Positions 9,562 through 21,459 of a stretch of DNA of 64,000 nucleotides are shown in pieces (positions within the stretch are counted from its first letter, which is position 1; each line of letters starts with the position of its first letter). The DNA lies in contig NZ_CP019236.1 of the NCBI RefSeq assembly GCF_001955695.1, forward strand, positions 2,170,001 through 2,234,000, written 5' to 3'. The position numbers and the translations under genes are program-made. The notes beneath the pieces were generated by a model. It was not told the origin of the DNA. It made no database searches and was given only the letters and a program-made list of their open reading frames with translations. The DNA comes from Rhodoferax koreense (lineage in GTDB: Bacteria > Pseudomonadota > Gammaproteobacteria > Burkholderiales > Burkholderiaceae_C).

Positions 9562-10167
9562 AATGGCGCGGCCGGTCCCTCTGTTGTTATGACGCCTCTT
9601 CTGGATGCGGCCGAACTGCCGGCAGATGCCATTGAAGTCGGCCGCATTGCGGACGCCTGGGGCATCAAGGGTTGGTTCAAGGTCATTCCCTACAGCGCCG
9701 ATCCCGAGGCGCTTTTTTCATCCAAGCGCTGGTATTTGCTGCCGGCCGAACGCGGCGCCAAAACCTTCACCGGCACGCTGCTCATGCGGGTACGCGAGGC
9801 CAAGGACCATTCCGGCACCATCGTCGCCACGGCCAACGAGGTCGTAGGCCGGGATGCCGCGGAGGCACTGCGTGGTGCGCGCATCTTCATCGCCCGCGAG
9901 AGTTTCCCGACCGCCGCAACCGACGAGTATTACTGGGTTGACCTGATCGGCCTTACCGTGGTCAACCGCGAAGGTGTGGCGCTGGGCCAGGTCAAGGAAT
10001 TGTTGTCTACCGGTCCGCAGACCGTGCTGGTCATCGGCGACCAGGCGCTGGACGCCGAAGGCGCCATGAAACCCATCGAACGCATGATTCCCTTCGTCGC
10101 GGCTTTCGTCGACGGTGTGGATTTGCCCGCCAAGCGCATCACGGTCGACTGGCAGCCTGACTACTGA
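9559..10167 (+). CDS. rimM: Ribosome maturation factor RimM
   Basis: RimM binds S19 and helps mature the 30S head. The protein shows [20 protein letters not shown] (N-terminal RimM beta-barrel), SSKRWYLLP, then the PRC-barrel half with [20 protein letters not shown] and [19 protein letters not shown]. The start is uncertain: GTG 9559 gives 202 aa and lies in a hairpin, ATG 9589 gives 192 aa but has no good ribosome site. It lies between rpsP (43 bp) and trmD (13 bp). Confidence 0.95.
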   Translation: MNGAAGPSVVMTPLLDAAELPADAIEVGRIADAWGIKGWFKVIPYSADPEALFSSKRWYLLPAERGAKTFTGTLLMRVREAKDHSGTIVATANEVVGRDAAEALRGARIFIARESFPTAATDEYYWVDLIGLTVVNREGVALGQVKELLSTGPQTVLVIGDQALDAEGAMKPIERMIPFVAAFVDGVDLPAKRITVDWQPDY

Positions 10168-10180
10168 ACGCGTCGCCGGC

Positions 10181-10978
10181 ATGCGCTTCGACGTCATCAC
10201 GCTCTTCCCCGAACTCTTCGAGCCCTTCCTCGGCAGCGGCGTGACGCGCCGCGCCTATGCCACCGGGCTGGTGCAGGTCAATTTGTGGAACCCGCGCGAT
10301 TTCGCCGAAGGCAATTACCGCCGCATCGACGATCGGCCGTTCGGTGGCGGCCCTGGCATGGTGATGATGGCCGAACCGCTCGGCCTGTGCCTGGCGCAGA
10401 TCCGGAGCGACCGCGCCGAAGCCAGCCCCGCGCCGGTGGTGTTGTTCTCGCCGCTCGGCCCGGCGCTGAACCACGCGGCGGTCGAAGCCTGGTCGGCCAG
10501 CGCCGGCGCGGTACTGCTCTGCGGCCGTTACGAAGGCGTGGACCAGCGCTTCATCGATGCGCATGTGACCCACCAGATCAGCCTGGGCGACTTCGTGTTG
10601 TCCGGCGGCGAAATCGCGGCCATGGCCTTGCTCGATGCGGTGGCGCGGCTGCAGCCCGGTGTGCTCAACGACGAAGGCAGCCACCAATTCGACAGCTTCA
10701 ATCCGGCGCTCGACGGGCTGCTCGATTGCCCGCACTACACGCGGCCCGAGGTCTGGGCTGGGGCGCCGGTGCCAGAGGTGCTGTTGTCCGGGCACCATGG
10801 CCACATCGAGCGCTGGCGGCGCGACCAGAGGCTGCAGATCACCGCGCAGCGCCGGCCCGAACTCATCGACGCCGCGCGCGCTGCGGGCCGCCTCGACAAG
10901 CGCGACGAAGCCGCCTTGAAGGCCGTCAAGGCTTCCGAAGCCGGTACCGCTGGGCCGGGGCGCGGCAAACTGCTATAA
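10181..10978 (+). CDS. trmD: tRNA (guanine(37)-N1)-methyltransferase
   Basis: TrmD methylates G37 of tRNAs reading CNN codons from S-adenosylmethionine, using a trefoil-knot SPOUT fold. The 265-aa protein has [50 protein letters not shown] and [18 protein letters not shown], all TrmD signatures. The frame is open upstream, but the family begins at the ATG 13 bp after rimM. The stop codon lies inside the TATAAT of the rplS promoter. Confidence 0.97.
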   Translation: MRFDVITLFPELFEPFLGSGVTRRAYATGLVQVNLWNPRDFAEGNYRRIDDRPFGGGPGMVMMAEPLGLCLAQIRSDRAEASPAPVVLFSPLGPALNHAAVEAWSASAGAVLLCGRYEGVDQRFIDAHVTHQISLGDFVLSGGEIAAMALLDAVARLQPGVLNDEGSHQFDSFNPALDGLLDCPHYTRPEVWAGAPVPEVLLSGHHGHIERWRRDQRLQITAQRRPELIDAARAAGRLDKRDEAALKAVKASEAGTAGPGRGKLL

Positions 10979-10989
10979 TCAAAGGCTTT
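10974..10989 (+). promoter_or_regulatory. Internal promoter for rplS
   Basis: TATAAT at 10974-10979 overlaps the trmD stop codon and is followed by CAAAGGCTTTTCG, closely resembling the rpsP promoter's TATAAT-N4-AGCTTTTCG. No clear -35 is visible. It would let rplS be made apart from the rest of the operon. Confidence 0.4.
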
Positions 10990-11098
10990 TCGATCCTCTG
11001 CCGGCCGCTCGGTGCCTCCCAGTTCCTTCGACGGACTGCAGCATTCGAGCCTTGTACCATCCCGGTACTGGCGCGGACATGATCCCTAGAGGTAAACC

Positions 11099-11485
11099 AT
11101 GAACCTGATCCAAACTCTTGAGCAAGAAGAAATTGCTCGTCTCGGCAAGACCATTCCCGCATTCGCTCCTGGCGACACCGTGGTGGTCAGCGTCAATGTC
11201 GTCGAAGGCTCGCGCAAGCGCGTCCAGGCCTATGAAGGCGTTGTCATCGCCAAGCGCAATCGCGGCCTGAACAGCGCGTTCATCGTGCGCAAGATCTCCA
11301 GCGGCGAAGGCGTGGAGCGTACGTTCCAGACCTACAGCCCGCTGATCGCCGGCATCGAAGTCAAGCGCCGCGGCGACGTGCGCCGTGCCAAGCTGTACTA
11401 CCTGCGTGACCGCAGCGGCAAGTCGGCACGCATCAAGGAAAAGCTGCCGAACCGCGTCAAGGTGGCTGCTGCTACCGCCGCTTAA
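11099..11485 (+). CDS. rplS: 50S ribosomal protein L19
   Basis: A 128-aa large-subunit protein: [20 protein letters not shown], then [40 protein letters not shown] and [20 protein letters not shown] are standard L19. The ATG follows GAGGTAAACC. It is the last gene of the operon, 120 bp after trmD, with its own candidate promoter upstream and an intrinsic terminator 30 bp downstream. Confidence 0.98.
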   Translation: MNLIQTLEQEEIARLGKTIPAFAPGDTVVVSVNVVEGSRKRVQAYEGVVIAKRNRGLNSAFIVRKISSGEGVERTFQTYSPLIAGIEVKRRGDVRRAKLYYLRDRSGKSARIKEKLPNRVKVAAATAA

Positions 11486-11515
11486 GTCACAACTTAGGCT
11501 GACGGCTCCGGCCAG

Positions 11516-11550
11516 AAAGACCGCCACAGCGCAAGCTCTGGCGGTCTTTT
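11516..11550 (+). terminator. Rho-independent terminator of the rpsP-rplS operon
   Basis: AAAGACCGCCACAGC (11516-11530) pairs with GCTCTGGCGGTCTTT over 15 positions with a single mismatch, loop GCAA, and ends in TTTT. Confidence 0.85.
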
Positions 11551-11593
11551 GCATTCCAGCGTATCCATTGTCCCGAGACGTTCCAAGACTCAC

Positions 11594-12346
11594 GTGTCCG
11601 ACCCCACCACCCCATCCGCGCCCCCGCGCATCCCGGCCTTCACACCGCTGTCGAAGCTGCCCCATTTCGACCCGCGGCGTGTGCCCTCGCTCGGCACCGA
11701 TGCGCATCTGCCGGCCATCGGTCCGCAACTGCTGACACCCGAGGCGCTGCTGCACCGCTTCCATGCGCCGCCGGCGTGGCAACCCGAGGTGATCTTCGAG
11801 AAGCGCTTCTCCGACCGCGCCGAGATGCGGGCCGCGGTGTTGATGGCCCTGGTGATGCGCGGCCCGGCGCGCGACGAGCTCACGGTGCTGCTCACCGAAC
11901 GCGCAGCGCACATGAACACGCACTCCGGCCAGGTGGCGTTTCCCGGCGGCAAGGTCGACGAGGGCGATGCCGACGTGGCCGCCACCGCCCTGCGCGAAGC
12001 CAAGGAGGAGGTCGATCTCGACGCCGGCTTCATCGAGGTGATCGGCCGCATGCCCCTCTACACCACGGGCACGGCCTTCACCGTGACGCCCGTGGTGGCG
12101 CTGGTGCGGCCCGGCTTCCAGCTCAGGGCCAACCCGAGCGAGGTGGCCGATGTGTTCGAGGTGCCGCTGGCGTTCCTGATGAACCCGGCCAACCACCACC
12201 GCCATGTCTTTGAGTGGACCAGCGAAGCCGGCCCGGAGCGGCGCGAATGGTTTTCCATGACCTATGCCGACGCCCATGGCGAACGTTTTATCTGGGGCGC
12301 GACGGCGGCCATGCTGCGCAATTTCTACCGCTTCCTGGCGGCCTGA
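11594..12346 (+). CDS. Nudix hydrolase, CoA pyrophosphatase (NudL/YeaB-like)
   Basis: The protein has the Nudix box GGKVDEGDADVAATALREAK with EEVDLD following, preceded by HMNTHSGQVAFP. The motif and the loop before it are those of the NudL/YeaB-type coenzyme A diphosphatases, which cut CoA into phosphopantetheine and 3',5'-ADP. Upstream are VLMALVMRGPARDELTVLLT and a Pro-rich N-terminus. The frame begins at a TTG inside the preceding terminator, so GTG 11594 (251 aa) is chosen; its ribosome site is weak. It stands alone between rplS and the CobD-like gene. Confidence 0.85.
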   Translation: MSDPTTPSAPPRIPAFTPLSKLPHFDPRRVPSLGTDAHLPAIGPQLLTPEALLHRFHAPPAWQPEVIFEKRFSDRAEMRAAVLMALVMRGPARDELTVLLTERAAHMNTHSGQVAFPGGKVDEGDADVAATALREAKEEVDLDAGFIEVIGRMPLYTTGTAFTVTPVVALVRPGFQLRANPSEVADVFEVPLAFLMNPANHHRHVFEWTSEAGPERREWFSMTYADAHGERFIWGATAAMLRNFYRFLAA

Positions 12347-12382
12347 ACGCGCCGGCGCGGCCGTGTCGTTATCATCGCCCTC

Positions 12383-13369
12383 ATGAGTTTTTTCGCGATC
12401 ATGTTTGCGTTGCTGATCGAGCAGGTGCGCCCGCTCTCACGTGACAATCCGATCCACAGCCTGCTGCGCACCTGGGTGCGCGGCACGAGCAGCAATTTCG
12501 ATGCGGGCAAGCCTGTCCACGGCTGGCTGGCATGGTCGCTGGCCGTGCTCGTGCCGACCCTGATCGTGCTCGGCGTGCATTGGCTGCTGGTGTGGTCGCT
12601 GGGCTGGCCGGTGGCGGTGCTGTGGAACGTGGCCGTGTTGTACGTGACGCTGGGCTTTCGCCAGTTCAGCCATCACTTCACCGACATCCGCGATGCGCTC
12701 GATGCGGGCGACGAAGTGCTCGCACGCCAGTTGCTGGCCGACTGGCAGCGCGTCGACGCCACCGAGCTGCCACGCAGCGAAATCGTGCGCCATGTGATCG
12801 AGTATTCAGTGCTCGCCGCGCACCGCCACGTGTTCGGCGTGTTGTGCTGGTATTCGGTGTTGGCGGCCTTCGGTCTCGGGCCGGCCGGGGCCGTGTTCTA
12901 CCGGCTCGCCGAATTCACCTCGCGTTACTGGCAGTACAAGAACACCGTGGACCAGCAACCCGCGAGCGCCGCGCTGCGCGGCGTCGCTGCCGGGGCCTGG
13001 ACGGTGATCGACTGGCTGCCCGCGCGCATCACCGCGCTGGGCTTCGCGGTCATGGGCAGTTTCGAGGACGCGATCGACAGCTGGCGCAACTACGCCCAGC
13101 GGTTCCCCAACGACAACGACGGCGTGATCCTCGCCGCCACCTCGGGCGCGCTCAACGTGCGGCTGGGTGGCGAGGCCTTGAAGACGGTGTTCAGCGCTTC
13201 CACCTCCCACACCTTCGAGGCCGATGTGGTGCAGCAGGACACCGAATCCACGCCGGGCCGCGACCCGGAACTCGGCCACCTGCGCAGCGTGGTCGGCCTG
13301 GTGTGGCGCACCGTGGTGATGTGGATGGGCCTGCTGGCGCTGCTCACGCTCGCGCGGCTGCTGGGTTGA
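12383..13369 (+). CDS. CobD/CbiB family membrane protein
   Basis: A 328-aa inner-membrane protein of the CobD/CbiB family (adenosylcobinamide-phosphate synthase in cobalamin makers). It starts [20 protein letters not shown], the usual start of the betaproteobacterial subgroup, with hydrophobic segments near residues 50-85, 145-170 and at the C-terminus. [19 protein letters not shown] and [13 protein letters not shown] are visible. No other cobalamin genes are nearby, and this subgroup typically sits beside hisC, which begins 7 bp downstream. HisC and the cobalamin enzyme CobD of Salmonella are related, which may explain the pairing, but cobalamin synthesis is not shown here. Confidence 0.8.
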   Translation: MSFFAIMFALLIEQVRPLSRDNPIHSLLRTWVRGTSSNFDAGKPVHGWLAWSLAVLVPTLIVLGVHWLLVWSLGWPVAVLWNVAVLYVTLGFRQFSHHFTDIRDALDAGDEVLARQLLADWQRVDATELPRSEIVRHVIEYSVLAAHRHVFGVLCWYSVLAAFGLGPAGAVFYRLAEFTSRYWQYKNTVDQQPASAALRGVAAGAWTVIDWLPARITALGFAVMGSFEDAIDSWRNYAQRFPNDNDGVILAATSGALNVRLGGEALKTVFSASTSHTFEADVVQQDTESTPGRDPELGHLRSVVGLVWRTVVMWMGLLALLTLARLLG

Positions 13370-13376
13370 GCCTGCG

Positions 13377-14459
13377 GTGCTGAGTCCATCCCCCTTCTGG
13401 AGCCCGCGTGTGCACGGGCTCGTGCCTTATGTGCCGGGTGAGCAGCCCAGGCTGGCCAACCTGGTCAAGCTCAACACCAACGAGAACCCGTACCCGCCTT
13501 CGCCACGCGTGGCCGCCGCCATCCAGGCCGCGGTGCAGCAGGGTCTGCAGCTCTACCCCGATCCCGACTCCACGCTGCTGCGGCAGGCGGTGGCGGCGCA
13601 CCATGGCCTGGCGGCAGACCAGGTGTTCGTCGGCAACGGCTCCGATGAGGTGCTGGCCCACGCCTTCTTCGCGTTCTTCCAGCAGCGCGGTGCGCCCTTG
13701 CTGCTGCCTGACGTGACTTACAGCTTCTACCAGGTGTATTGCGGGCTCTACGGCATTCCGATGGAAGTCGTGCCGCTGGCCGATGGCTTGCGCGTCGACG
13801 TCGAGGCGCTGGTGGCGCCGGCGGGTGTCGAGGTCGCCGGCGTGGTGATCGCCAACCCGAACGCGCCCACCGGCATCGGCCTGCCGCTGGCAAGCATCGA
13901 GCGGCTGCTGCAGATGCACCCGGGCCGCGTCGTGCTGGTCGACGAGGCCTATGTGGACTTCGGCGGTGAAAACGCGGTCGGCCTGGTGGCGCAGTATCCG
14001 AACCTGCTGGTGGTCCACACGCTGTCGAAATCGCGCGCCCTCGCGGGTCTGCGCGTTGGCGTGGCCTTCGGGCAATCGCCTTTGATCGACGCCCTGGAGC
14101 GCGTGAAGAACAGCTTCAACTCCTATCCGCTCGATCGCCTGGCCCAGGCCGGTGCTACCGCAGCCTATGAAGACCGCGCCTACTTCGACGAGAAGCGCGC
14201 GGCGGTGATGCACAGCCGCGAAGGCCTGTCGCTGCAGCTGGAAGACCTGGGTTTCGAGGTGTTGCCGTCGCAGGCCAACTTCGTGTTCGCGCGGCACCCG
14301 TCGCACGATGCGGCCGGCCTGGCCGCCAGGCTGCGTGAGCGCGGCGTGCTGGTGCGGCATTTCCGCCAGCCGCGCATCGCGCAATACCTGCGTATCAGCA
14401 TCGGCACGCCGCAGCAGTGCGACGCCTTGCTGCAGGCGCTGTCCGAAATCCTTCGTTAG
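13377..14459 (+). CDS. hisC: Histidinol-phosphate aminotransferase
   Basis: A 360-aa PLP-dependent class I/II aminotransferase that converts imidazole acetol-phosphate to histidinol-phosphate. It shows [65 protein letters not shown] and the PLP lysine in [15 protein letters not shown]. The start is a GTG 7 bp after the CobD-like gene. The 3' end overlaps the convergent rsgA by four bases. It lies outside the main his operon; a role in cobalamin-type threonine-phosphate decarboxylation is less likely. Confidence 0.9.
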   Translation: MLSPSPFWSPRVHGLVPYVPGEQPRLANLVKLNTNENPYPPSPRVAAAIQAAVQQGLQLYPDPDSTLLRQAVAAHHGLAADQVFVGNGSDEVLAHAFFAFFQQRGAPLLLPDVTYSFYQVYCGLYGIPMEVVPLADGLRVDVEALVAPAGVEVAGVVIANPNAPTGIGLPLASIERLLQMHPGRVVLVDEAYVDFGGENAVGLVAQYPNLLVVHTLSKSRALAGLRVGVAFGQSPLIDALERVKNSFNSYPLDRLAQAGATAAYEDRAYFDEKRAAVMHSREGLSLQLEDLGFEVLPSQANFVFARHPSHDAAGLAARLRERGVLVRHFRQPRIAQYLRISIGTPQQCDALLQALSEILR

Positions 14460-15400
14460 TACCGCGGGCCCTGGCTCAGTTCGGCGAAAAGATCGCCGTA
14501 GATCTTGTAGCGCCGCGGGCTGATGCTGTCTGCCTCGTCGCCCGGCTTCACCGCCGCGATCACGCCGCAGCCCGGTTCGTGCAGATGCGTGCAGTTGTAG
14601 AACTTGCAGCCCGCGATATGGCGCTTGATGTCGGGCATGAAATCGGCCAGGTGGCGCGCGTCGACATGGTGCAGGCCGAATTCCTGGAAGCCCGGCGAAT
14701 CGATCATCGCCGTGCCGGCTTCCTTGTCGACCCAGTACAGCGTGGTGCTGGTGGTCGTGTGTTTGCCCGTGTTCAATGCCTGCGACAACTCGCCCGTGGC
14801 CACCAGCGCGCCGGGGATGAGCTGGTTGATCAGCGTGCTCTTGCCCGCGCCGGAGGGGCCGAGCACCAGCGTGGTCTTGCCCTTGAGCCGTTGGGCGAGC
14901 TCGCCTGAGCTCTCGCCGCCGGTCTTGAGCGACAGCGGCAGCATGTCGTAGCCCATGGCGCGGTAGGGCGCGAGCCAGCCCCAGGCGCGCGTGAAGGGCT
15001 CGCCCAGGTCGCTCTTGTTCAGCGCGATGATCGGCGGGATGCGCTCGGCCTCGGCGGCGATGAGGGCGCGCGAGAGCTGCGTTTCGGAGAACTCGGGTTC
15101 GGCCGCGATCAGGATCAGCACTTGGTCCAGGTTAGCCGCGAACGACTTGGTGCGGATCTCGTCCTGCCGGTAGAACAGGTTGCGCCGCGGCTCGAGCTTC
15201 TCGATCGTGCCGTCGTCGCCCTGGCCCTGACCCTGGCCTTGCGCCGCCGCCAGCCACAACACGTGGTCGCCGACCACGGCCGTGCTTTTCTTGCCGCGCG
15301 GGTGGCAGATGCGGCGCGTGCCGTCCGGGGACTCGACGATGCAGTGGCGGCCATGGGTGGCGACCACCAGGCCCGGCGCGAGGGCAGGGCGGGCGCTCAA
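14456..15400 (-). CDS. rsgA: Ribosome small-subunit-dependent GTPase A
   Basis: A circularly permuted GTPase acting late in 30S assembly. The 314-aa protein has an N-terminal OB fold, then G4 (ALNKSDLGE), G5, the P-loop [14 protein letters not shown], switch [12 protein letters not shown] and DSPGFQEFG. The C-terminal zinc site is [21 protein letters not shown] Gly-Gln repeat (about residues 54-61, QGQGQGQG) in the OB domain is a small oddity. It is read leftward toward hisC; the pterin dehydratase gene upstream ends 9 bp before its start, so cotranscription is likely. Confidence 0.95.
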   Translation of the reverse strand: MSARPALAPGLVVATHGRHCIVESPDGTRRICHPRGKKSTAVVGDHVLWLAAAQGQGQGQGDDGTIEKLEPRRNLFYRQDEIRTKSFAANLDQVLILIAAEPEFSETQLSRALIAAEAERIPPIIALNKSDLGEPFTRAWGWLAPYRAMGYDMLPLSLKTGGESSGELAQRLKGKTTLVLGPSGAGKSTLINQLIPGALVATGELSQALNTGKHTTTSTTLYWVDKEAGTAMIDSPGFQEFGLHHVDARHLADFMPDIKRHIAGCKFYNCTHLHEPGCGVIAAVKPGDEADSISPRRYKIYGDLFAELSQGPRY

Positions 15401-15409
15401 GCCACGACC

Positions 15410-15745
15410 CTAGACAAGCAGGCCGTCCACGAGCGCCGCGCACTCGAAATCGGTGGATGAAACGCCGGCCACGTCATGCGTGTTGAAACGCACCACGCAG
15501 CGGTTGTAGAACACGGCAAGCTCGGGATGGTGGTCCTGCGCGTTGGCGATGAAGGCCACGGCGTTGACGAAGGAAATCGTCTCGTAATAGTTGGCGAAGC
15601 TGTAGCTCTTCTCGATGGCCAGGTCGGCCCCGTCGCCGTGCAGCTTCCAGCCTTCGATCTTGGCCAGGCTTGCTACGATTTCCGTAGCTTTCAACGCCCG
15701 CCGCTTCTGCGTGGACCAGTCTTTTTTCTTCAAAACGCTGCTCAT
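15410..15745 (-). CDS. 4a-hydroxytetrahydrobiopterin dehydratase
   Basis: A 111-aa pterin-4a-carbinolamine dehydratase (PCD/PhhB family) that regenerates dihydropterin after aromatic amino-acid hydroxylation. The signature is AQDHHPELAVFYNRCVVRF with NTHDVAGVSSTDFECA. The ATG at 15745 overlaps the end of the M48 peptidase gene (ATGA). The frame is open far upstream through the peptidase on another frame, which is not coding. No phenylalanine hydroxylase is in the window. Confidence 0.92.
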   Translation of the reverse strand: MSSVLKKKDWSTQKRRALKATEIVASLAKIEGWKLHGDGADLAIEKSYSFANYYETISFVNAVAFIANAQDHHPELAVFYNRCVVRFNTHDVAGVSSTDFECAALVDGLLV

Positions 15746-17064
15746 GCCGCAATGCCTCGAGTTGCTGTCTGGGATACGCCCTGGGTCATGCGCGCCAGCC
15801 GTTCCGAGGCGGGCGGGTGCGAGTAGTAGAACTTCACGAACACCGGGTCGGGCGTGAGGGTGGAGGCGTTGTCCTCGTACAGCTTGAGCAGCGCGGCCGA
15901 CAGGTCGGCGCCGCTGGTCTGGGCCACGGCATAGGCGTCGGCCTGGAACTCGTGTTTGCGCGACAGGCGGGCCGACAGCGGCGAGACGAAAAAGCTGAAC
16001 AGCGGCACGGCCATCAGGAACAGCAACAGCGCCAACGCGTCGTTCGGGCTGCCATCCACCGCCGGCATGACGCCCAGGCCGGTGTAGAACCAGGCCTGTC
16101 CCGACAGCCAGCCCAGCAGGGCGAAGCCGACCAGGCTCAGCGCGAACATGGTTGCGATGCGCTGGAGGATGTGCTTGTGCTTGAAGTGGCCGAGTTCGTG
16201 GGCCAGCACCGCGTCGACCTCGCCTGGCGAGAGCTTGGCCAGCAGCGTGTCGTAGAACACCACGCGCTTGGCCGCGCCGAAACCGGTGAAATAGGCGTTC
16301 GCGTGGGCGCTGCGCTTGCTGCCGTCCATCACGAACAGGCCCTTGGCCGCGAAGCCGCAGCGCTGCATCAGCGCGGTCACGCGGGCCTTCAGGGTTTCGT
16401 CCTCGAGGGGCTTGAACTTGTTGAACAGCGGCGCGATGAAGGTCGGGTAGATCATCAGCAGCAACAGGTTGAAGCCCATCCAGGTGCACCAGGCCCACAG
16501 CCACCACAACCGGCCGGCCGCGCCCATGAGCCAAAGGATCAGCGCCGCGATCGGCAGGCCGATGAGCGCGCCGACCAGGCTCGACTTCAGCGCGTCGGCC
16601 AGCCACAGCTTGAAGGTCATCTTGTTGAAGCCGAAGCGCTCTTCGATGACGAAGGTCTGGTAGAGCGTCACCGGCAGGTCGATCAGCCCGCCGATGACCA
16701 CGAAGGCCAGCAGCAGCGCCAGTTGTTGCCACATGCCGCCGCCGAGCCAGCCCAGCAGCGCCTGGTTCAGCGCGTTCAGGCCGCCGAGCAGGGTCCAGCC
16801 CAGCAGCACGGCCGCGCCCAGGGCCAGCTCGATCAGGCCGAAGCGCGCCTTGGCGATGGTGTAGTCCGCGGCTTTCTGGTGGGCCGCCATGGTGATGGTG
16901 CCGGCGAACGGCGCGGGCACGGTGTCGCGGTGCCGGGCCACGTGGCGGATCTGGCGCGAGGCCAGCCAGAACTTGACCAGCAGGCCCAGCAGCAGCGCGG
17001 CGGCGAAGGCCAGCGTCAGCGCGTTGGAGGGTGTCAAAAAAGCGGTTTCTTCGGGGGTGGGCAT
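15742..17064 (-). CDS. M48 family membrane metallopeptidase (Ste24/CAAX protease-like)
   Basis: A 440-aa multi-helix membrane zinc protease. The HExxH site is visible as [14 protein letters not shown], with the third ligand in [11 protein letters not shown]. Several hydrophobic segments precede it (about residues 15-35, 75-100, 110-135, 160-215), as in eukaryotic Ste24 and the long bacterial homologues. The ATG at 17064 ([10 protein letters not shown]) fits the family; the frame is open further upstream through the divergent orn gene. Substrate unknown, probably membrane protein quality control. The stop overlaps the downstream pterin dehydratase start. Confidence 0.92.
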   Translation of the reverse strand: MPTPEETAFLTPSNALTLAFAAALLLGLLVKFWLASRQIRHVARHRDTVPAPFAGTITMAAHQKAADYTIAKARFGLIELALGAAVLLGWTLLGGLNALNQALLGWLGGGMWQQLALLLAFVVIGGLIDLPVTLYQTFVIEERFGFNKMTFKLWLADALKSSLVGALIGLPIAALILWLMGAAGRLWWLWAWCTWMGFNLLLLMIYPTFIAPLFNKFKPLEDETLKARVTALMQRCGFAAKGLFVMDGSKRSAHANAYFTGFGAAKRVVFYDTLLAKLSPGEVDAVLAHELGHFKHKHILQRIATMFALSLVGFALLGWLSGQAWFYTGLGVMPAVDGSPNDALALLLFLMAVPLFSFFVSPLSARLSRKHEFQADAYAVAQTSGADLSAALLKLYEDNASTLTPDPVFVKFYYSHPPASERLARMTQGVSQTATRGIAA

Positions 17065-17101
17065 CAGGGCGAAGTGTAGGCCATCGGCGACAATCGCCCC
17101 C

Positions 17102-17710
17102 ATGGCCGAACCGAACACCCCGAGCACCACCGGCTTGACGCCGGAACCCAAACACCTTGCCAAATCCGACCAGAACCTGATCTGGCTCGACTGCGAAATG
17201 ACCGGCCTCGATCCGGACAACGAACGCCTCATCGAAATCGCCGTGGTCGTCACCGGCCCTAGCCTCGAGCCCCGCATCGAAGGCCCGGTGCTGGTGATCC
17301 ACCAGTCCGACGCCCAGCTCGACAAGATGGACGCGTGGAACAAGGGCACGCATGGCCGCAGCGGGCTGATCGACAAGGTCAAGGCCTCCACCCTCACCGA
17401 GGCCGAGGCCGAGCAGCAGCTCATCGATTTCATCAAGCAATACGTACCCAAAGGCAAGTCGCCGATGTGCGGCAACACCATCGGCCAGGACCGGCGCTTC
17501 CTCGTGAAATACATGCCCAGGCTCGAGGCCTTCTGCCATTACCGCAACCTGGACGTGAGCACGCTCAAGGAGCTCGCCAAGCGCTGGCGGCCCGAGGTGG
17601 CGGCGGCGTTCAAGAAGAAGCAGAAGCACACGGCGCTGGCCGACGTGCACGAGTCGATCGAGGAGCTCGCGCATTACCGCGAACATTTTTTGCGGCTCAC
17701 GCCGTCCTGA
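17102..17710 (+). CDS. orn: Oligoribonuclease
   Basis: A DEDDh 3'-5' exonuclease that degrades two-residue RNA and pGpG, the end step of RNA turnover and c-di-GMP breakdown. The 202-aa protein has [20 protein letters not shown] (first D and E), [22 protein letters not shown] and [14 protein letters not shown] (final H and D). The ATG at 17102 begins [11 protein letters not shown]; the divergent M48 gene starts 37 bp away, so both promoters are compressed into this gap. An essential gene in many betaproteobacteria. Confidence 0.96.
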   Translation: MAEPNTPSTTGLTPEPKHLAKSDQNLIWLDCEMTGLDPDNERLIEIAVVVTGPSLEPRIEGPVLVIHQSDAQLDKMDAWNKGTHGRSGLIDKVKASTLTEAEAEQQLIDFIKQYVPKGKSPMCGNTIGQDRRFLVKYMPRLEAFCHYRNLDVSTLKELAKRWRPEVAAAFKKKQKHTALADVHESIEELAHYREHFLRLTPS

Positions 17711-17959
17711 TTGCAGAAAGCTTTAGGTAAAAACCCGAATCCGGCTTATAATTCGAGGCTGCACTGAAATCACGGTGCACTTTGCACATCTCCCTTCATG
17801 CACCTGGCGCACAAAGTTGCGTCAACCAGTACCGGCCAGAGATCACCACAAGATCGCACTGGCCTCCAAAGGTACCGGCTCCGTTTGATGGTTGATGTTT
17901 TTTAACCATTTGACGGGCCTCGCTGCAGCTCCTGCGGCGTTTCCGTGGATTGAAATTAA
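17711..17959 (+). promoter_or_regulatory. Promoter and ~200-nt leader of the DEAD-box helicase gene
   Basis: TATAAT at 17747-17752, with a poor -35 (TTAGGT, 17723, 18-bp spacer), is followed by about 200 untranslated bases. The leader contains a repeated GGTGCAC/GTGCAC pattern but no clear riboswitch. Long leaders are a known feature of cold-shock RNA helicase genes such as deaD, so temperature control is a fair guess. Confidence 0.4.
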
Positions 17960-19891
<1,932 letters not shown>

Positions 19892-19907
19892 TCCGACGTT
19901 TTCCATG

Positions 19908-19940
19908 AAAGCCAGGCCACCGAGTGGCCTGGCTTTTTTT
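19908..19940 (+). terminator. Rho-independent terminator after the helicase gene
   Basis: AAAGCCAGGCCAC, loop CGA, GTGGCCTGGCTTT: a perfect 13-bp stem followed by a run of T (to 19940). Confidence 0.92.
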
Positions 19941-19989
19941 CGTCCGGCACGATGCCAGGAGTCACAATACCCGCAGGAGGATTTCACGC

Positions 19990-21453
19990 GTGGCCCATTC
20001 GTCAACAGAGACCGATTTCGAGCACATGTTCGAGATGGCGCCGGTCTCGCTATGGCTCGAGGATTTCAGTGCGCTCAAGCAACTGTTCGACACCTGGCGT
20101 GCGGAAGGTGTCACCGACCTGCGCGCGCACCTGAGCGTGCATCCCGAGTTGTTCCCGCAGTGCGCGGCCGCGCTGAAGATCCTCAAGGTCAACCGCCGCA
20201 CGCTGGAAATCTTCGCCGCCGCGAGCCAGGAGGAACTCGTCTCCCGGCTCGACGACGTGTTCCGTGGCGACATGTTCGACCACATGGTGCAGGAGCTGTC
20301 GCAGCTCTGGGACGGCCAACTCGGCTTCTTCAGCAAGACGGTGAACTACGCGCTCGACGGCCGCCGGCTCGACGTGGAGATCCAGGCCACGGTGCTGCAG
20401 GGCCACGAAGCCAGCTGGGACCGCGTGCTGCTGTCGCTGCAGGACGTGACCGAGAAGCTGCGCACCTCGCGCCAGCTGGTGCAGAGCGAGCAGCACGGCC
20501 GCAACCTGTTCGACTACTCGCCGGTGTCGCTGTGGGTGGAGGATTTCAGCGCGGTGAAGCGGCTGATCGACGGCGTGCGCGCCAACGGCATCCAGGACTT
20601 CCGCACCTTCATGAACGTGCACCCCGAGTTCATCACGCGCTGCATGCAGGAGATCCGCGTGATCGACGTGAACCAGCAGACGCTGTCCATGTTCGGCGCC
20701 TCCACCAAGCAGCTCCTGCTGACCCGGCTGGGCGACATCTTCCGCGACGAGATGCGCGACTCCTTCGCCGAGCAGCTGCTCGACCTCTGGCAGGGCAAGA
20801 CCACGCAATTCCGCGAGGTGGTGAACTACGGCCTTTCGGGCGAGGCCATCAACATCCACATGCAGTTCGCCGTGCTGCCCGGCCACATGGAAGACTGGGA
20901 CCTGGTGCTGGTCTCGCTGGTCGACATCACCGCGCGCAAGAAGGCCGAGGCCTACCTCGAATACCTGGGCAAGCACGATTCGCTCACGCAGTTGCGCAAC
21001 CGCGCGTTCTACATGGACGAACTCAACCGCCTGTCGCGCAAGGGGCCGTGGCCGGTGAGCGTGCTGGCCATCGACCTCAACGGGCTCAAGCGCGTCAACG
21101 ACGAGGATGGCCATGTGGCCGGCGACGCCTTGCTGCGCCGCGCGGGCGAGGTGCTGGCCAAGGTGGTGAGCCCGCAGTCGGTGGCGGCCCGCATCGGCGG
21201 CGACGAGTTCGCCGTGCTGCTGCCCGGCGCCGACGAACGTGCGGCCCAGGCGGTGATCGAGCGCATCGGCACCATCCTCGAGATGAACAACCAGTTCTAT
21301 TCGAGCCACAAGCTCAGCATGGCCATCGGCACCGCCACCTGCCACGCGAGCGACCAGCTCGAGGCCACGCTGATCCGCGCCGACCGCGCCATGTACGTCG
21401 AGAAGGCGCGCTACTACGTGGACAACCACATCGAGCGGCGGCAACACGCGTAG
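19990..21453 (+). CDS. Diguanylate cyclase with two tandem related PAS domains
   Basis: A 487-aa cytosolic sensor-cyclase that would make c-di-GMP. Two homologous PAS modules occupy about residues 10-150 and 165-305. They share PVSLW-x-EDFSA near their starts, HPE, VN-x-x-TL, NY-x-L, VL-x-GH and a D-x-T end. A GGDEF domain follows (DSLTQLRNRAFYMDEL; RIGGDEFAVLLPG with GGDEF at 403-407). No RxxD inhibitory site is seen five residues before GGDEF. The GTG at 19990 is chosen over an upstream ATG in the terminator because AGGAGG (19975-19980) precedes it ideally. tilS begins 6 bp after the stop. Confidence 0.92.
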   Translation: MAHSSTETDFEHMFEMAPVSLWLEDFSALKQLFDTWRAEGVTDLRAHLSVHPELFPQCAAALKILKVNRRTLEIFAAASQEELVSRLDDVFRGDMFDHMVQELSQLWDGQLGFFSKTVNYALDGRRLDVEIQATVLQGHEASWDRVLLSLQDVTEKLRTSRQLVQSEQHGRNLFDYSPVSLWVEDFSAVKRLIDGVRANGIQDFRTFMNVHPEFITRCMQEIRVIDVNQQTLSMFGASTKQLLLTRLGDIFRDEMRDSFAEQLLDLWQGKTTQFREVVNYGLSGEAINIHMQFAVLPGHMEDWDLVLVSLVDITARKKAEAYLEYLGKHDSLTQLRNRAFYMDELNRLSRKGPWPVSVLAIDLNGLKRVNDEDGHVAGDALLRRAGEVLAKVVSPQSVAARIGGDEFAVLLPGADERAAQAVIERIGTILEMNNQFYSSHKLSMAIGTATCHASDQLEATLIRADRAMYVEKARYYVDNHIERRQHA

Positions 21454-21459
21454 GTCTTC

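Noticed and set aside
15410..17686. A single 758-codon open frame spanning the pterin dehydratase and M48 genes
   Set aside because: Only its last 111 codons encode a recognisable protein (PCD); the rest is an out-of-frame shadow of the M48 and orn genes in GC-rich DNA.
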